64,000 bases of DNA from Cytophagales bacterium (GTDB lineage Bacteria; Bacteroidota; Bacteroidia; Cytophagales; 172606-1): assembly GCA_030446715.1 (NCBI GenBank), contig JAUJMU010000004.1, positions 443,036-507,035 on the forward strand, given 5' to 3'. Position numbers and translations under genes: made by a program. Shown in pieces: positions 46,118 to 56,282 of this stretch (position 1 is the first letter of the stretch; every line of letters starts with the position of its first letter). Below the pieces are notes generated by a model. That model was not told where the DNA came from. It saw nothing but the letters and a program-made list of their open reading frames with translations, and made no database searches.

Positions 46118-48703
46118 CTATTCGCTGCGCTGCGATTTAACGGGGTTAGCCAAAGCAGCCCTAAGGGATTGGAAGCTGACAGTGACCAGCGCAACCAGCA
46201 GGGCCAGAACCCCGGTAATGGCAAAAATCCACCAGCTCAAATCCGTGCGGTAAGCAAAGGACTTTAACCATTCGCCAGCCACGTACCACGCTACGGGCAC
46301 AGTTACTACAAAAGCAACCAGTACCAGTTTCACAAACTCCTTTGCCAACAGCATTACCACGCCAGAAACCGATGCACCCAATACTTTACGTACCCCGATT
46401 TCTTTGCGGCGCTGTTCAGCCGTGAACATGGCCAGGCCAAACAAGCCTAAGCATGAAATTACTACGGCCAGCCCGGCAAACCAGGCAGCCAGTTGTCCTA
46501 GTTGCTGCTCACTCTTGAAAGATTGGTTCAGCTCGTCGTCGAAAAAGTGGTATTCAAAGGGAAAAGCCGGATTGAACTTGCGGAATACGTCCTCTACCGA
46601 AGCCAGGATTGCAGGCAAAGGCACATTTTTCTCCGTTCTCACAAAGATGTAATTTGCTTGCGGCGCTAGTTGAATAATGAGCGGCTCCACGGGGGCATAT
46701 ATCGAGTTGTAGTGGAAGTTTTTCAGCAGGCCGATGATTGCGTACGTCTTGTCCCACAGTTGAATGGTTTTACCCACCGGGTCCTCCATGCCCATGCGTT
46801 TAGCCGATTCTTCATTAATCAATACCGCCAGCGAGTCGGTGCCGCGGTCCCGGGCAAAGTCACGGCCATCCTCCAAATGCATGCCAAACGTTTTGGTGAA
46901 GTCGTAATCCGTCTGCACCACGCCAAACAGTACAGTCATCCCCCCGGGTTTACCGGCCCATTCTACCTCGCCGGTGTCGCTCCAGACCTGGTGCATGGCC
47001 TGGGAAGCTTTGGTGACGCTACGCACGCCTTTGGTTTGCAACAGGTCGCCCTTGATGCTTTCGAAACGCGCTTCCATGTCTCCCTGCATAGGTACCATCA
47101 CCAGGTTTTCCTTGTCGTAACCCAGCGGACGGTTGCGCAGGAAGTTGATTTGCTGGAACACGACCAGGGTGGCAATGATGAGCAGCATGGAGAAGAAGAA
47201 CTGCCCTACGACCAGTACCTGCCGGAAACGCACGGCCGCTTTACCGGTAGTGACGGTACCTTTTAGTACCTGCACCGGGTTAAAGGCCGAAAGGAAAAGG
47301 GCCGGGTAGCTTAAAGAGGGTGATGGCTGCAAACAGCAGCCAGTGTCTGAGGTCCCACCAATTGATCACGAGTTCTTTGCCGGCGATCTGGTTGAAGAGT
47401 GGCATCATCCCCCAAACCAGCAAGAGCGCCATACCTAAGGCCAGCACCGCCATCAGCATGGATTCGCCCAGGAACTGGCGCACCAGCACTCCCCGCACCG
47501 CCCCCATTACTTTGCGCACCCCTACTTCTTTGCTCCGTTTCCCGGAGCGGGCCGTACTCAGGTTCATGAAGTTGATGCAGGCAATGGCCAGAATGAACAG
47601 GGCAACCACCATAAATAACCGTACGTAGGAAATCCGCCCCCCACGTTCCTGCCGTCCTTATACTCGGAGTACAGGCGAATTTGCGTAATCGGCTGGAGCA
47701 GCAGGTCGGCGTTGGCTTCGGCGTCGTGTTTTTTAATGTAACCTTTGATTTTACCCGTTACCGCTTCTTCCCAAGTACCGGGTTGTAGTTTCACGTAGGT
47801 TTGCAAACCGTTGGTGCCCCACTCGGAGAGCCACTGGTTTTCGCGGAAGTAATTTTCGAAAGGCAGCAGGAAACCGAACTGCAGGCTCGAGTTCGGGGGA
47901 ACATCTGCCATTACCGCCGTTACCTTGTAGTCTTCCATGTTATTAAGCCGGATGATCTTACCAATCGGATTATCGCTGCCGAAGTACTTCTCAGCCAGTT
48001 TGCGGGTAAGCACCACCGAATGCACGTCATGCAGCGCCGTTTCCGGATCCCCCTGCAATACCGGAAAAGGAAAATACCCTGAAGAAGTTGGGATCGGCGT
48101 ATCGTCCCTCTTCCCGGAAGCGCTTCTCGCCGTAGGTGAACAGCATGGCACTGCCCCAGTTGAGCCGTACGGCTTCCACAACCTCGGGAAAGTCGCGCTT
48201 CAGCCCTTCGGCCAACGGGCCAGGCGTGGAGCCAAAGGTGTAAATTTTACCGCCCTCGTAGGTCTGGTTATTGCGGATGTAGTAGATGTCGGCAGCATCG
48301 GCGTGGAAGGCGTCGTAACTCCGTTCATCTTCCACCCACAACAGGATTAGGATGCTGCAAGCCATGCCAACGGCCGGCCCGCAGTATTTAAAAATGAATA
48401 CGCCTTGTTCTTCCAAAGGCTGCGGAAGGCAATGGTCAGGTAGTTGCGTAGCATAGCAATGTGAAGAAAAGGTTGTGGATACTCCTTGGAGGCTTTTGAT
48501 TTGGCAAAGGGTCTGAGCAGTTTGAGCACCGTGAAGATGTAGCGGAAGCGGGCTTTGCGTTCTCCTAAGGTCTCTGCCCAGTAGGCATAAAACTCGAGCA
48601 AATCACCTTGTACTTCTTCCAAGGTGTCAGGATCACCCCAGCGAGAGAGCAATCTCTGGGCCCACCGGGAAGGTTTAGGTCGGTTGTCATTCATGTTATT
48701 CAT
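46118..48703 (-). pseudogene. ABC transporter permease (FtsX/MacB type with prefix domain), decayed
   Basis: It starts MNNMNDNRPKPSRWAQRLLS with the cytoplasmic permease-prefix domain (WGDPDTLEEVQGDLLEFYAY) and SLWKNKAYSFLNTAG. Then four frame changes. A missing base near 48375 gives AVGMACSILILLWVEDERSY. An extra T near 48070 gives PVLQGDPETALHDVHSVVL. A G-run change near 47640 gives RLFMVVALFILAIACINFMN. Near 47310 about 17 nt are missing from the LFTGLLAGSYPA-type motif before SYPALFLSAFNPVQVLKGTV. The last part has MacB_PCD (VRSVTKASQAMHQVWSDTGE) and terminal FtsX helices. About 860 residues when whole. In an operon with the PadR gene. Confidence 0.88.
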
Positions 48704-48730
48704 ATATGCGTGTCGTAATGGGTAGTAAAA

Positions 48731-49069
48731 TCAATTCCCCATCAGTTGCAGCATCTTCTCGGGCAGCGCCTCCCAGAGCCGCATTCTCGTTTGCTTTACC
48801 TCCCAAAGGGCCTTTCGCCCGGCTGCCGTGACGGAAAAATAGCGCTTCCTTCTCCCCCCTCGTTCAGCCGTAGCCCCACCCATTGAGGAGGAGAGAAAGC
48901 CTTTGGCCTCCATTCGCTGCAGGGTAGTGTGCACTGAGTTGAATCCTACTACCCGGCCAGTACGCTGCTCAATTTCATGGGTGATGGGAACTCCGTAGGC
49001 TCCTTCGTCCAGGATGGCTACGGCTAGTAAAACCACTTCTTCAAATTCGCCTAAAAAAGCCCTTTTCAT
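48731..49069 (-). CDS. PadR-family transcriptional regulator
   Basis: 112 residues, winged helix: GEFEEVVLLAVAILDEGAYG, VPITHEIEQRTGRVVGFNSV, HTTLQRMEAKGFLSSSMGGA, RRKRYFSVTAAGRKALWEVK. It precedes the FtsX permease by 27 bp on the same strand, a standard PadR-ABC permease pair, and probably controls that operon. Confidence 0.93.
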   Translation of the reverse strand: MKRAFLGEFEEVVLLAVAILDEGAYGVPITHEIEQRTGRVVGFNSVHTTLQRMEAKGFLSSSMGGATAERGGRRKRYFSVTAAGRKALWEVKQTRMRLWEALPEKMLQLMGN

Positions 49070-49443
49070 GGAATTTACATTTTATCAGGATGGCTATTGA
49101 TGGTGCGTACTATTATTTAATCTGATAATGTCGATCAAATCGAGTGCCAAATGAAGTAAAGCTTTTAATCTGATGCTTTAAGGCCGATTTCACTTAATTC
49201 CTATTCCTTGTATTTGCCCGAAAGCGGACAGAACTGTTCACGAAGGGACAACCAGTGGGGAATGGTTGCTCTACAAAAGCCAGGAGAAAAAGGATCAACG
49301 TATTGACAAAGGACCGTTTTTTGTAACACAACGCGGGCGGGTACGGAAAGAGGTCATTTCCTCCAGTTACCCTCCGGGTAATCGAAAGGATTATTTGCAA
49401 ACGGATCCTTGCTCCTTGCATGAGCCGACTGCTGCACGTTGAG
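49070..49443. other. Gene-free stretch
   Basis: Between the PadR promoter side and the 3' end of the LRR gene. The minus frame at 49194-49559 overlaps the LRR gene and has no domain. No clear operator. Confidence 0.4.
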
Positions 49444-50127
49444 TTACCGATGCAGCCCCCACTGTATTTCTTCCTGCCGGGCCTCGGCGGCATCCTCGTA
49501 GAGGCGTCCCTGCACAAAGTTATCCTTACGCTGCCTTGCCTCAAGCCGCCGGGTTTCATACATTTGTATCAATGGCATGGCAGCCAGTCCTTCCGGCCAC
49601 TTGCCGATCGGGTTCTGCCGCAGGTCAGTCACCTCCAGGCGGATGAGTCGGAGAAAGCCTGCGGGCAAGCGCTTGACCTGATTACCCGGCAATCGCAGTT
49701 GCCGTAAGACTGACAAATTGCCCAAAGCATCTGGCAACTGGGTTATTGCCTGGTAAGATAGATCAAGTATCTCCAGGTTCTCCAATTGGCCGACGGCTTC
49801 CGGCAAGTTTCGGATTCGAAAAGCGGGTAACTGGGTATCCTGACGAAGGTGACTGAGCAGCTTTTTCAACTCGGTAGGCGATAAGGCATCGCCTTGGTCG
49901 AGTACGGACGCAGGATTGAGTGCTTTCTCAATGGCCCAGTCCATTAGGTGTAAAGCCAGGGTATCGTCTAGCGGTGCCGGGTTTTTAATAGTGAGTTCGG
50001 TTAGGGACGTGAGGGAAAATACGGATGCGGGTATCCGAGTCAACTGGAGACCACTCAAATCCAGCCGGGTGGTACGACCGGCCCGCACTGCATTAATCCT
50101 CTGGGCTATAAGTTGAGATTGATTCAT
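49444..50127 (-). CDS. Leucine-rich-repeat protein
   Basis: 227 residues. N-terminal repeat (RLDLSGLQLTRIPASVFSLT, LTELTI), a helical insertion (about 55-105), then consecutive LRRs: LPEAVGQLENLEILDLSYQA, ITQLPDALGNLSVLRQLRLP, VKRLPAGFLRLIRLEVTDLR, IGKWPEGLAAMPL. No signal peptide, so probably a cytoplasmic protein-binding module. It follows the AlbA-type gene by 57 bp on the same strand. Confidence 0.85.
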   Translation of the reverse strand: MNQSQLIAQRINAVRAGRTTRLDLSGLQLTRIPASVFSLTSLTELTIKNPAPLDDTLALHLMDWAIEKALNPASVLDQGDALSPTELKKLLSHLRQDTQLPAFRIRNLPEAVGQLENLEILDLSYQAITQLPDALGNLSVLRQLRLPGNQVKRLPAGFLRLIRLEVTDLRQNPIGKWPEGLAAMPLIQMYETRRLEARQRKDNFVQGRLYEDAAEARQEEIQWGLHR

Positions 50128-50184
50128 CGTTCTTCTTGGCTACTTTCGGCTCATTACCGGCCAATTCGGCCAATTAGCGGCCAA

Positions 50185-51504
50185 TTACTGCGCTAGTTCG
50201 TACCGCGAGCCTCGGCCTTTGGAGCCGGTCTGCATGAGGATTTTCTTCTCCACCAGTTGTTGCAGATCTTCGGTTGCGGTGGTTTTGCCTACCTGGTTAA
50301 TCTGTTGATAAGTAGCATTGGTAATGGAACCTTGTTCTTTCACGTGCAGAACCGCTTTGACTTGCCTTGGATTTAACCCGCTTTTGCGGAGTTGCTGTTC
50401 CGAGAAGCGGTTCTTGAATACGGTTACCAGAAAGCCCCCGTCCTGCTCCTGCATGTCGGGCTCGGGAAGGGCAGCCTCCCGGCAAGCCGCTATAATTTTA
50501 AGCGTACCGCGTCCCCAGGCGTCAATGTAGCCTCCCTTAAAGCACACATCAGCAATTACCGGATTTCTCGGCCGGGAGGGGTGCGGCCGCTTGAGGGCTT
50601 CCAGGGATAAGCCTTCCGGCAAAAAGCCTTCGTTCCAGATGCTCGGCTGCTCATCGTACATTCTCAGTTGCACCATGCTACCCATGTAGTTGCGATGGAC
50701 CAGCGCGTTGAGCAGCATTTCCCGGATGGCGGCTACCGGATACTGCTCTTTCTCTACCCGTTGCAAGCCTTCAAAATCAATCGGCTTCGTAAAAAACTTG
50801 CGGTTAAGCTGTGCCGGCACCTCCCTTAGCAAATGAATCAGGTTACCTCCGGCTGTTTCCTGAAACTTCAGGTCAGCATCATCCTTCCCAAACCGTCCCA
50901 TCTTTACAACCATATTCGGATAGAACCGTCCGGGTTCTTTGCCAAACAAGATAATGGCCGCTCTTTTGAGCTGCCCCCGATCTGAAAGACGCAGTTTTTC
51001 CAGCAGTTCCTCCAGGCTCAGGTCTGCTACCTCCGGCAGGCGGCCGGCCCGGGCAGCATCTTTGAGGTAACGCTCTACGCTCGGTTGGTCGATGTCAGAA
51101 AGGGAGGCCGAAGGCTCCGGCACATCATCCCAGGTTTTACCCGATTTTCTGAGCAAGAATTCCGTAAGGGCTTGCCCGACCAGCTCCATCTTGGTGCTCC
51201 CACTGCGGTAGTAATACCGTCCGCGTAGAGAGACGGCTACCGAATAGGCGGGAGTAATAATCCCGATGTACTGCTTGCCGTCTTCCTGGTGCAGGTTTAC
51301 CTCTACCAGTATTCCTAACTGATCTTTAATCTTTTGCGGAATGATTTCCATCAGGCTCCGGTAGTCGGGCACATGCACTACCCTCCCGTAATCATCTTTA
51401 CCGATAAAAATGGTACCGCCCTGGGCGTTGGCAAAGCCGCAGATCTACTTCAGATAATCATCATGCCAGCTCTGCTTGTACTCAATATTCTGCTGTTCAG
51501 GCAT
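50185..51504 (-). pseudogene. AlbA_2/Schlafen-type putative DNA-binding protein, in-frame amber codon
   Basis: The natural start is MPEQQNIEYKQSWHDDYLK at ATG 51504. Codon 20 is TAG (51447-51445) where the family has Trp (LKWICGFANA). The frame then continues unbroken: ICGFANAQGGTIFIGKDDYG, SLRGRYYYRSGSTKMELVGQ, RAAIILFGKEPGRFYPNMVV, YPVAAIREMLLNALVHRNYM (GHKL-like part), FKGGYIDAWGRGTLKI, and a C-terminal winged helix (QGSITNATYQQINQVGKTTA). Translation from the internal Met at 51378 would lose the AlbA_2 N-terminus. Confidence 0.85.
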
Positions 51505-51852
51505 TGGATAGTATACTTTTCCCAAACATAAGAATTACTGCCTGTTTCTGCTGACGCGACAGCTGCAACCAGAGCAGCTGGCATCCTAGCCGGTTTAGGG
51601 CTGGCCCCCTCCTGCTTCTCGCCAAACCAACGTTTACCGTTACGGTTTGTATAGAAAGCAACTGCTCTTTTCCGGTCTTCCATCTTTAGGCACGGAGTTT
51701 TATCCGAACATAACGGATTGGTAAACATTTGATAACTGCAAAAGTTACGCCTTGCCGCCTCTTTTCGATTACTTCGCCCTTATACTTTTTAATAACCACT
51801 ATTTAACATCATAACCACTATGGCAACAGTATTGATCTGCTTCCACAAACCG

Positions 51853-52659
51853 ATGCGCCAATTGCGTCTGCTGGGTCTGTTCTTTACATTGACCTTGATG
51901 CCTGCCTGCCATCTGCTGCCCGACTGGCCTGCTCCCACCAACCCACCCAAAGCCAAGCGGGTACGGGTTCTCTGCTACAACATTCATCACGGGGAAGGCA
52001 CTGATGGCAAGGTAGACCTGCCACGCATTGCGGGCGTCATCAAAAGCGTTGCCCCTGACCTGGTAGCCCTCCAGGAGGTAGACAGTGTAACGGCGCGTAC
52101 TAGCCGCGTGGATCAAGCTACCGAGTTAGCTAAATTAACGGGCATGCGAGCTTACTTCGGGCGTACCATTGATTTTCAGGGAGGCAAGTACGGCAATGCC
52201 ATCCTCTCCAAACTGCCCATCAGCCAAATCAGTAACTTCCCCTTGCCGGGCCGGGAACCGCGGGCAGTGCTTACGGCGGAAGTTGATTTCCGCCCCTCGC
52301 CTTTTGTGTTTATGTCAACCCATTTTGATAATGCTGTTGCGGCCAATCGTGTGATTTCTGCCGACTCCATCAATAGAATCGTAGGCCGGCTAGTGGCAAA
52401 ACCTGCCATCCTGGCCGGGGATCTCAACGAGGTTCCCGCTGGCCCTACCTTGGACAAACTCCGCCAGGTCTGGACGGAAGCCTGCCTGGGCGATTCCCTG
52501 TTTACCTTTCCGGTAGAAAATCCTACCCGGCAGATTGATTACATTTTGTTTACGCCCCGGCAACGGTGGCGGCTGGTGGAGGTAAGTGTTCTGGACGAAA
52601 AAGTAGCCTCGGACCATCGTCCTATCATGGCCGTCCTGGAATTGCAGCCTGAACAATAA
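51853..52659 (+). CDS. Endonuclease/exonuclease/phosphatase-family lipoprotein
   Basis: 268 residues from the Met at 51853, whose N-terminus is a lipoprotein signal (LRLLGLFFTLTLMPACHL, Cys in the lipobox). The frame is open upstream to ATG 51820. EEP-fold motifs: VLCYNIHHGEG (Asn), VALQEVDSVTART (Glu metal ligand), YGNAILSKLPI, STHFDNAVAANR (His), ILAGDLNEVPAGP (Asp/Asn), QIDYILF and SDHRPIMAVLEL (Asp-His). A phosphodiesterase or sphingomyelinase/inositol-phosphatase-like hydrolase anchored at the cell surface. The start is chosen to place the signal at the N-terminus. Confidence 0.88.
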   Translation: MRQLRLLGLFFTLTLMPACHLLPDWPAPTNPPKAKRVRVLCYNIHHGEGTDGKVDLPRIAGVIKSVAPDLVALQEVDSVTARTSRVDQATELAKLTGMRAYFGRTIDFQGGKYGNAILSKLPISQISNFPLPGREPRAVLTAEVDFRPSPFVFMSTHFDNAVAANRVISADSINRIVGRLVAKPAILAGDLNEVPAGPTLDKLRQVWTEACLGDSLFTFPVENPTRQIDYILFTPRQRWRLVEVSVLDEKVASDHRPIMAVLELQPEQ

Positions 52660-52661
52660 CC

Positions 52662-52706
52662 CCACGGGCGGAGCCATCTGCCTTTACCAGATGGCTCCGC
52701 CCGTGG
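52662..52706. terminator. 19-bp perfect hairpin after the EEP gene
   Basis: CCACGGGCGGAGCCATCTG (52662-52680), loop CCTTTAC, CAGATGGCTCCGCCCGTGG (52688-52706). It starts 3 bp after the stop codon. There is no T-run, but its position and strength suit transcription termination or mRNA 3'-end protection. Confidence 0.8.
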
Positions 52707-53150
52707 AAGCTAAAGGAGTATCCTTACCGTCAGCTGCTTACTGTCTGACTACTCGATCCGCAAGCTTTCCGCAGCCCTAGCAGGGACTGCCTTAATTGCC
52801 TGATTCCCTACCGTGCCTGATGCAATGAGCACAGAAGTGACGCTAGCTGCGGCTTTCGGATAATACCTGCCTCTACAAACTCCCCCTCCGTGGCAGGCAA
52901 GGGCTGCTAACAACCCTAAGTGTAGCAACTACAGCCGAGCTCCAATTACAAATCCTAGTCTTGCCTAATTACCATTTTTTGGGACTCAGAATGGTCGGCA
53001 ACAAAAGAGGGTAGGCGCTCCCCTACCCTCTTGAGGTCGTTTTACGCTTCGGACGTTTTTTGTGACGATTGGAGCAATGCAATTTGGCTCTTTTAAAAGT
53101 ATCAACTTTTTCGTATGAACTTCACCCTTGGAGATCAACTGCTAACAAGT
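52707..53150. other. Gene-free, with a second hairpin and a solo IS end
   Basis: AGAGGGTAGG-CGCTCC-CCTACCCTCT near 53008-53034 is a strong hairpin. At 53084-53129 is a diverged copy of the IS3/IS150-type terminal repeat also present at 13067-13112 (GCAATTTGGCTCTTTTAAAA ... GAACTTCA). No gene. Confidence 0.5.
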
Positions 53151-53949
53151 CTAATACTGGCCAGTTGATGATCTATTCTTGCCTGATGTTGGATGATTAT
53201 CAGGCCGAGTCAAGCCTAATGCCTGTATCATCTTGGAGTAAATAGCTGTATTGGGATAGATGCCACCAAATGCTTCGGCGCCGGGACCAAAGGCAAAAAC
53301 GGGAACCATCACTCCAGTATGTCCACCAGTGGTAAATTTAGCCTCTGCCGTACCGTTCGCTGTACTGCCAGCAGTCAGTGACATGCCACCTGTTTCGTGG
53401 TCGGCGGTAACGATGACCAGCGTGTTTTTGTCTTGCTGGGCAAACCGAAGTGCCTCACCAATTGCCTGGTCAAAGTCAATCATCTCACTGGTCACGTACT
53501 TGGTATTATTAGCGTGACCACCCCAGTCAATCTGCGAGCCTTCAATCATGACAAAAAAGCCTTTTGGCTGTTGTTTTAAGATTTGTAAGGCGGTTTGGGT
53601 TGCTCGCATCAGGTAGTCTCCCCGTCCTTCGGTCATCCTGGGCGGGTGCAAATCAGCAGTCAAGGCTGCCAGCTTTCCTTTGCTGAACTGTCTTATATCC
53701 GCTGTTGTATCGGCTAGCGTCTGGTAGCCTTTTGCCCGGAGTTCTTTCAGCAGATTGCGCCCGTCCTGTCGCTGGGTGAAGTAGCGAAGTCCTCCCCCAA
53801 TGAACACATCCACCTCCGTCTTCAAAAAGCCAAGGGCAATAGCTTCTTCAAGACTCCGCTTGGCCTGGTGGGCAATAAAGGAGGCTGGCGTGGCGTGGGT
53901 AATTGAGCAGGTTGCCACCAGTCCCGTGGCTAATCCTTTTTTCTCGGCT
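53151..53949 (-). pseudogene. Alkaline phosphatase, 5'-truncated by IS21
   Basis: The frame enters at about 53949 as AEKKGLATGLVATCSITHAT (the region after the nucleophile Ser). Then DVFIGGGLRYFTQRQDGRNL, GFFVMIEGSQIDWGGHANNT (metal ligands Glu, Asp, His), LVIVTADHETGGMSLTAG (Asp-His) and TTGGHTGVMVPVFAFGPGAE (His). The N-terminal ~120 residues with signal peptide and catalytic Ser are missing; I do not find them beyond the IS insertions. Periplasmic PhoA-superfamily enzyme originally. Confidence 0.85.
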
Positions 53950-54122
53950 GTTGAATAATCCGGAGCAAAGTGAACAGTGAAATCCGGAGCAAGCTGTACA
54001 CCCGGTCACGGGCAGCAAGGCCGTAAATCCGGAGCAAAGAGAACAGTTGGGAGAGGGTATCTGACTTCTTCTGGTAAAGGTAAAAAAGATCTATAGAGTA
54101 GATACTGCCTTGAGCTTTTTTC

Positions 54123-54866
54123 TCAGTGATTCCCCCTCAAGTTCGATGCGGTGGGAGGAGTGAACCAGCCGGTCAAGGATGGCATCAGCCACGGTCTGCT
54201 CGCCGATGAGTTCGTACCAGCTGCTGACGGGAAGCTTGAGTGGCGACAAGGGTAGAGCGTTTTCCGTGGCGGTCTTCCATCATCTCCAGCAGGATGTAGC
54301 GGGAGGCTTTGTCTAATGGGCGTAAGGCCGAAGTCATCCAGTATGAGAAGGTCCTGTTTCTCAAGCCTGATCATCTCCCGGCTGTAGGAGTTATCAGCCT
54401 GAGCCATTTTCAGACGGGTCAGCAGTCTGGCAGTGTTCTGGTAGCTGACCCTGTATCCCTTCACGCAGGCCTGATGACCTGGAGCTGAAGCCAGGAAGCT
54501 TTTTCCGGCACCGGTAGCGCCGGTAATGATCAGATTCTTGTGGCGGTCAACAAAACTACAATCAGCTAAACGTTGCCACTGGCCCGTGTCCAGATTGCGG
54601 GCCGTCTGATGATCCACATCCGGCAGGCAGGCCTGGTAGCGGAAGCGGGCATTGGCAAGACTGCGGCGGATGCGCTGATTCTGCCGGTGGTTCCACCCGG
54701 CTTCCAGCAGACAGGCAATCCACTCATCGGGCGTGAGCCGCTCAAAGGAGCGGCTTTCCAGGCTGGTCTGAAAAGCAGTGGCCATGCCTCGCGGATCCCG
54801 CGCCAGGCGCGGTGGTCCGCTTAACTTCATGGCTTTCATCTGGGAAAGAGTTGTCTGGTGATTCAT
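54123..54866 (-). pseudogene. istB: IS21 helper ATPase IstB, copy 2, insert and frameshift
   Basis: MNHQTTLSQMKAMKLSG, then 10 extra codons from a 30-bp palindrome (54791-54820), then MATAFQTSLESRSFERLTPD. Walker A GATGAGKS and Walker B LLILDDFGLTPI are present. An extra base near 54317 then changes the frame before [15 protein letters not shown], so the sensor regions are lost. The istA frame upstream has no stop and runs straight into istB (AYYQQITLIPVC...MNHQ). Confidence 0.85.
54791..54820. repeat. Micro-palindrome insert, GCGGA/TCCGC type, in istB copy 2
   Basis: 30 bp absent from copy 1, which reads directly from SG to MATAF. Outer stem GCGGA/TCCGC, internal loop CCA opposite GA, inner stem CCGCGC/GCGCGG, tip CTG. 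Inserts 10 codons in frame. Confidence 0.9.
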
Positions 54867-55107
54867 AAATAAACGGTTAGAGGTGGAACAGACAGGAATA
54901 AGGGTAATCTGTTGGTAGTAAGCCTGACCCCGGATATTGGGGTGCAGGGGAATCACCGGAGTTTCTTCAAGCAGATCCAGTTGCTGGTCCAGAATCTGGA
55001 GCACGGTCCGGCAGGAATAATTCTGATAGTGCAGCGCCCTTGAGCAGGCTTTTTCCAGGCGTTCCCTGCCTGCTTTCTTCTCCAGCGAGAGTACGCCTGA
55101 ACAAGCT

Positions 55108-55140
55108 GGACCTTAAATCAGATGATTTAATCTGAGGTCC
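55108..55140. repeat. Micro-palindrome insert in istA copy 2, shared with copy 1
   Basis: The 33-bp GGACC/GGTCC unit is identical to 7189-7221 although the surrounding istA sequences have diverged. There are 34 nt between the TAT and GCT codons, so it causes a frame change at the same site in both copies. Confidence 0.85.
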
Positions 55141-55764
55141 ATACCCCTGCTCAGGATGCTTCTTACTCTGAAGTATACCCGAGATGAAGGCTTTGGTCTG
55201 CGGGCCTGCTTTTTCAGCCCACTGCTCAAAGCGCTCCACGTTCCACTCAGCCACAAAGCGGTGGGTGGAAGGCAGGTGATGGGCCTGGGTGGAGTAGCTG
55301 TGCTGGCGGTAATTCCGCTCATGGACGGCAATGCGGTCATAGCCTGAGTAGATCTCCACCAGTTGTTCGTTGCAGGAGAGTTTTACCTTCCGACCCACGT
55401 AGCGGAAAGGAACCGGGTAGTAGTGTTTGTCAGCGCTCAGCAGGACATGAGAGTTCTTCTGCATCCTGGCCAGACTAAACTCCCTTATCTGGTAAGACTC
55501 CGCCGGCAGGGCCCCCGGGGCCGGCTTTTCTACCTGTTCAAACAGGTCCTTGCGGCTGTAGGAGCGGTTCCGGAAAAGGATCTGGTTGTAGACCGGCAGC
55601 AGGGAGTGAATGGCTTCATTAAGCTGCTCCAGCGAGAAGAATACCTGATTGCGGGGGGGGGCAAAGATACGCTGGTAAGTCAGGTTCACGGCTCCTTCCA
55701 CCAGTGATTTGTCGCACGGTTTTGCCGGCCGGGCCGGCAGTACGGCCATCCCGTAATGGTTGGT

Positions 55765-55796
55765 GGACCTCCGATGGCTCAGGATGGGCCAGGTCC
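55765..55796. repeat. Micro-palindrome insert in istA copy 2, absent from copy 1
   Basis: 32 bp: GGACC, bulge TCCGAT, stem-like GGCTCAGGATGGGCC, A, GGTCC. Copy 1 reads FEDFAHHYGMAV; copy 2 has FED, 14 codons spanning the unit, then HYGMAV. Net gain 33 bp, in frame. Confidence 0.9.
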
Positions 55797-56282
55797 GGTC
55801 TTCGAAGGTTTCGTTCAGCAGGGGCTCATAGCGGGAGGCTCTGGTAACGGCGGCCTTCAGATTATCCGCTACTACGGCCCGGGGAGTGCCGCCAAAGTAG
55901 CGCAGGGCATTTTCAATGCCTCTGATTACAAAAGCTTTCTTCTGGCCGGGCAGGGCTTCCACGTACGTGTACTGGCTGCCTCCCGGTACGCATACCAGTA
56001 CTTCCACTTCCGTTATCTGACCACTGTTGGGATCGGTGATGGAGAGCTTCCTGCCTGTAAAATCAACAAATAACTTCTCTCCGGCTGTGTGCTCAAGGTG
56101 CATGTGCACCTTCCGGCTTTGCTGCCAGGTGCTGAAATGGTGACACAACTGGGTGTAGCGGTAACCATCCGGATTCTTTTTCAGGTACTCCTCCCACAGC
56201 AACCGGCGCGTGGGCTTACCCCGTAAATATGGACGGTTGAAAGAGAATGAATAAATTGTCTTATCAACCAGTTTTTCCATTA

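Larger units (their letters stand above)
54905..56220 (-). pseudogene. istA: IS21 transposase IstA, copy 2, 5'-truncated
   Basis: From the IS3 junction: RRLLWEEYLKKNPDGYRYTQ, EKLFVDFTGRKLSITDPNSG, YEPLLNETFED. A 32-bp palindrome (55765-55796) is followed by NHYGMAVLPARPAKPCDKSL and KKHPEQGY. The shared 33-bp palindrome (55108-55140) then changes the frame into ACSGVLSLEKKAGRERLEKA, CSRALHYQNYSCRTVLQILD and PLHPNIRGQAYYQ. Unlike copy 1, the C-terminal segment here needs only the palindrome frame change. Confidence 0.85.
53955..56229 (-). mobile_element. IS21-family element, copy 2, split by IS3 copy 2
   Basis: The left end (TTGAATAATCCGGAGCAAAG and further GGAGCAAAG-type boxes to about 54050) is the inverse of the right end of copy 1. 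It holds istB and the C-terminal ~430 codons of istA. The istA N-terminus is replaced by IS3 copy 2 at about 56200-56230. It is about 85-90% like copy 1 by eye and carries two palindromic inserts that copy 1 lacks. Confidence 0.8.
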
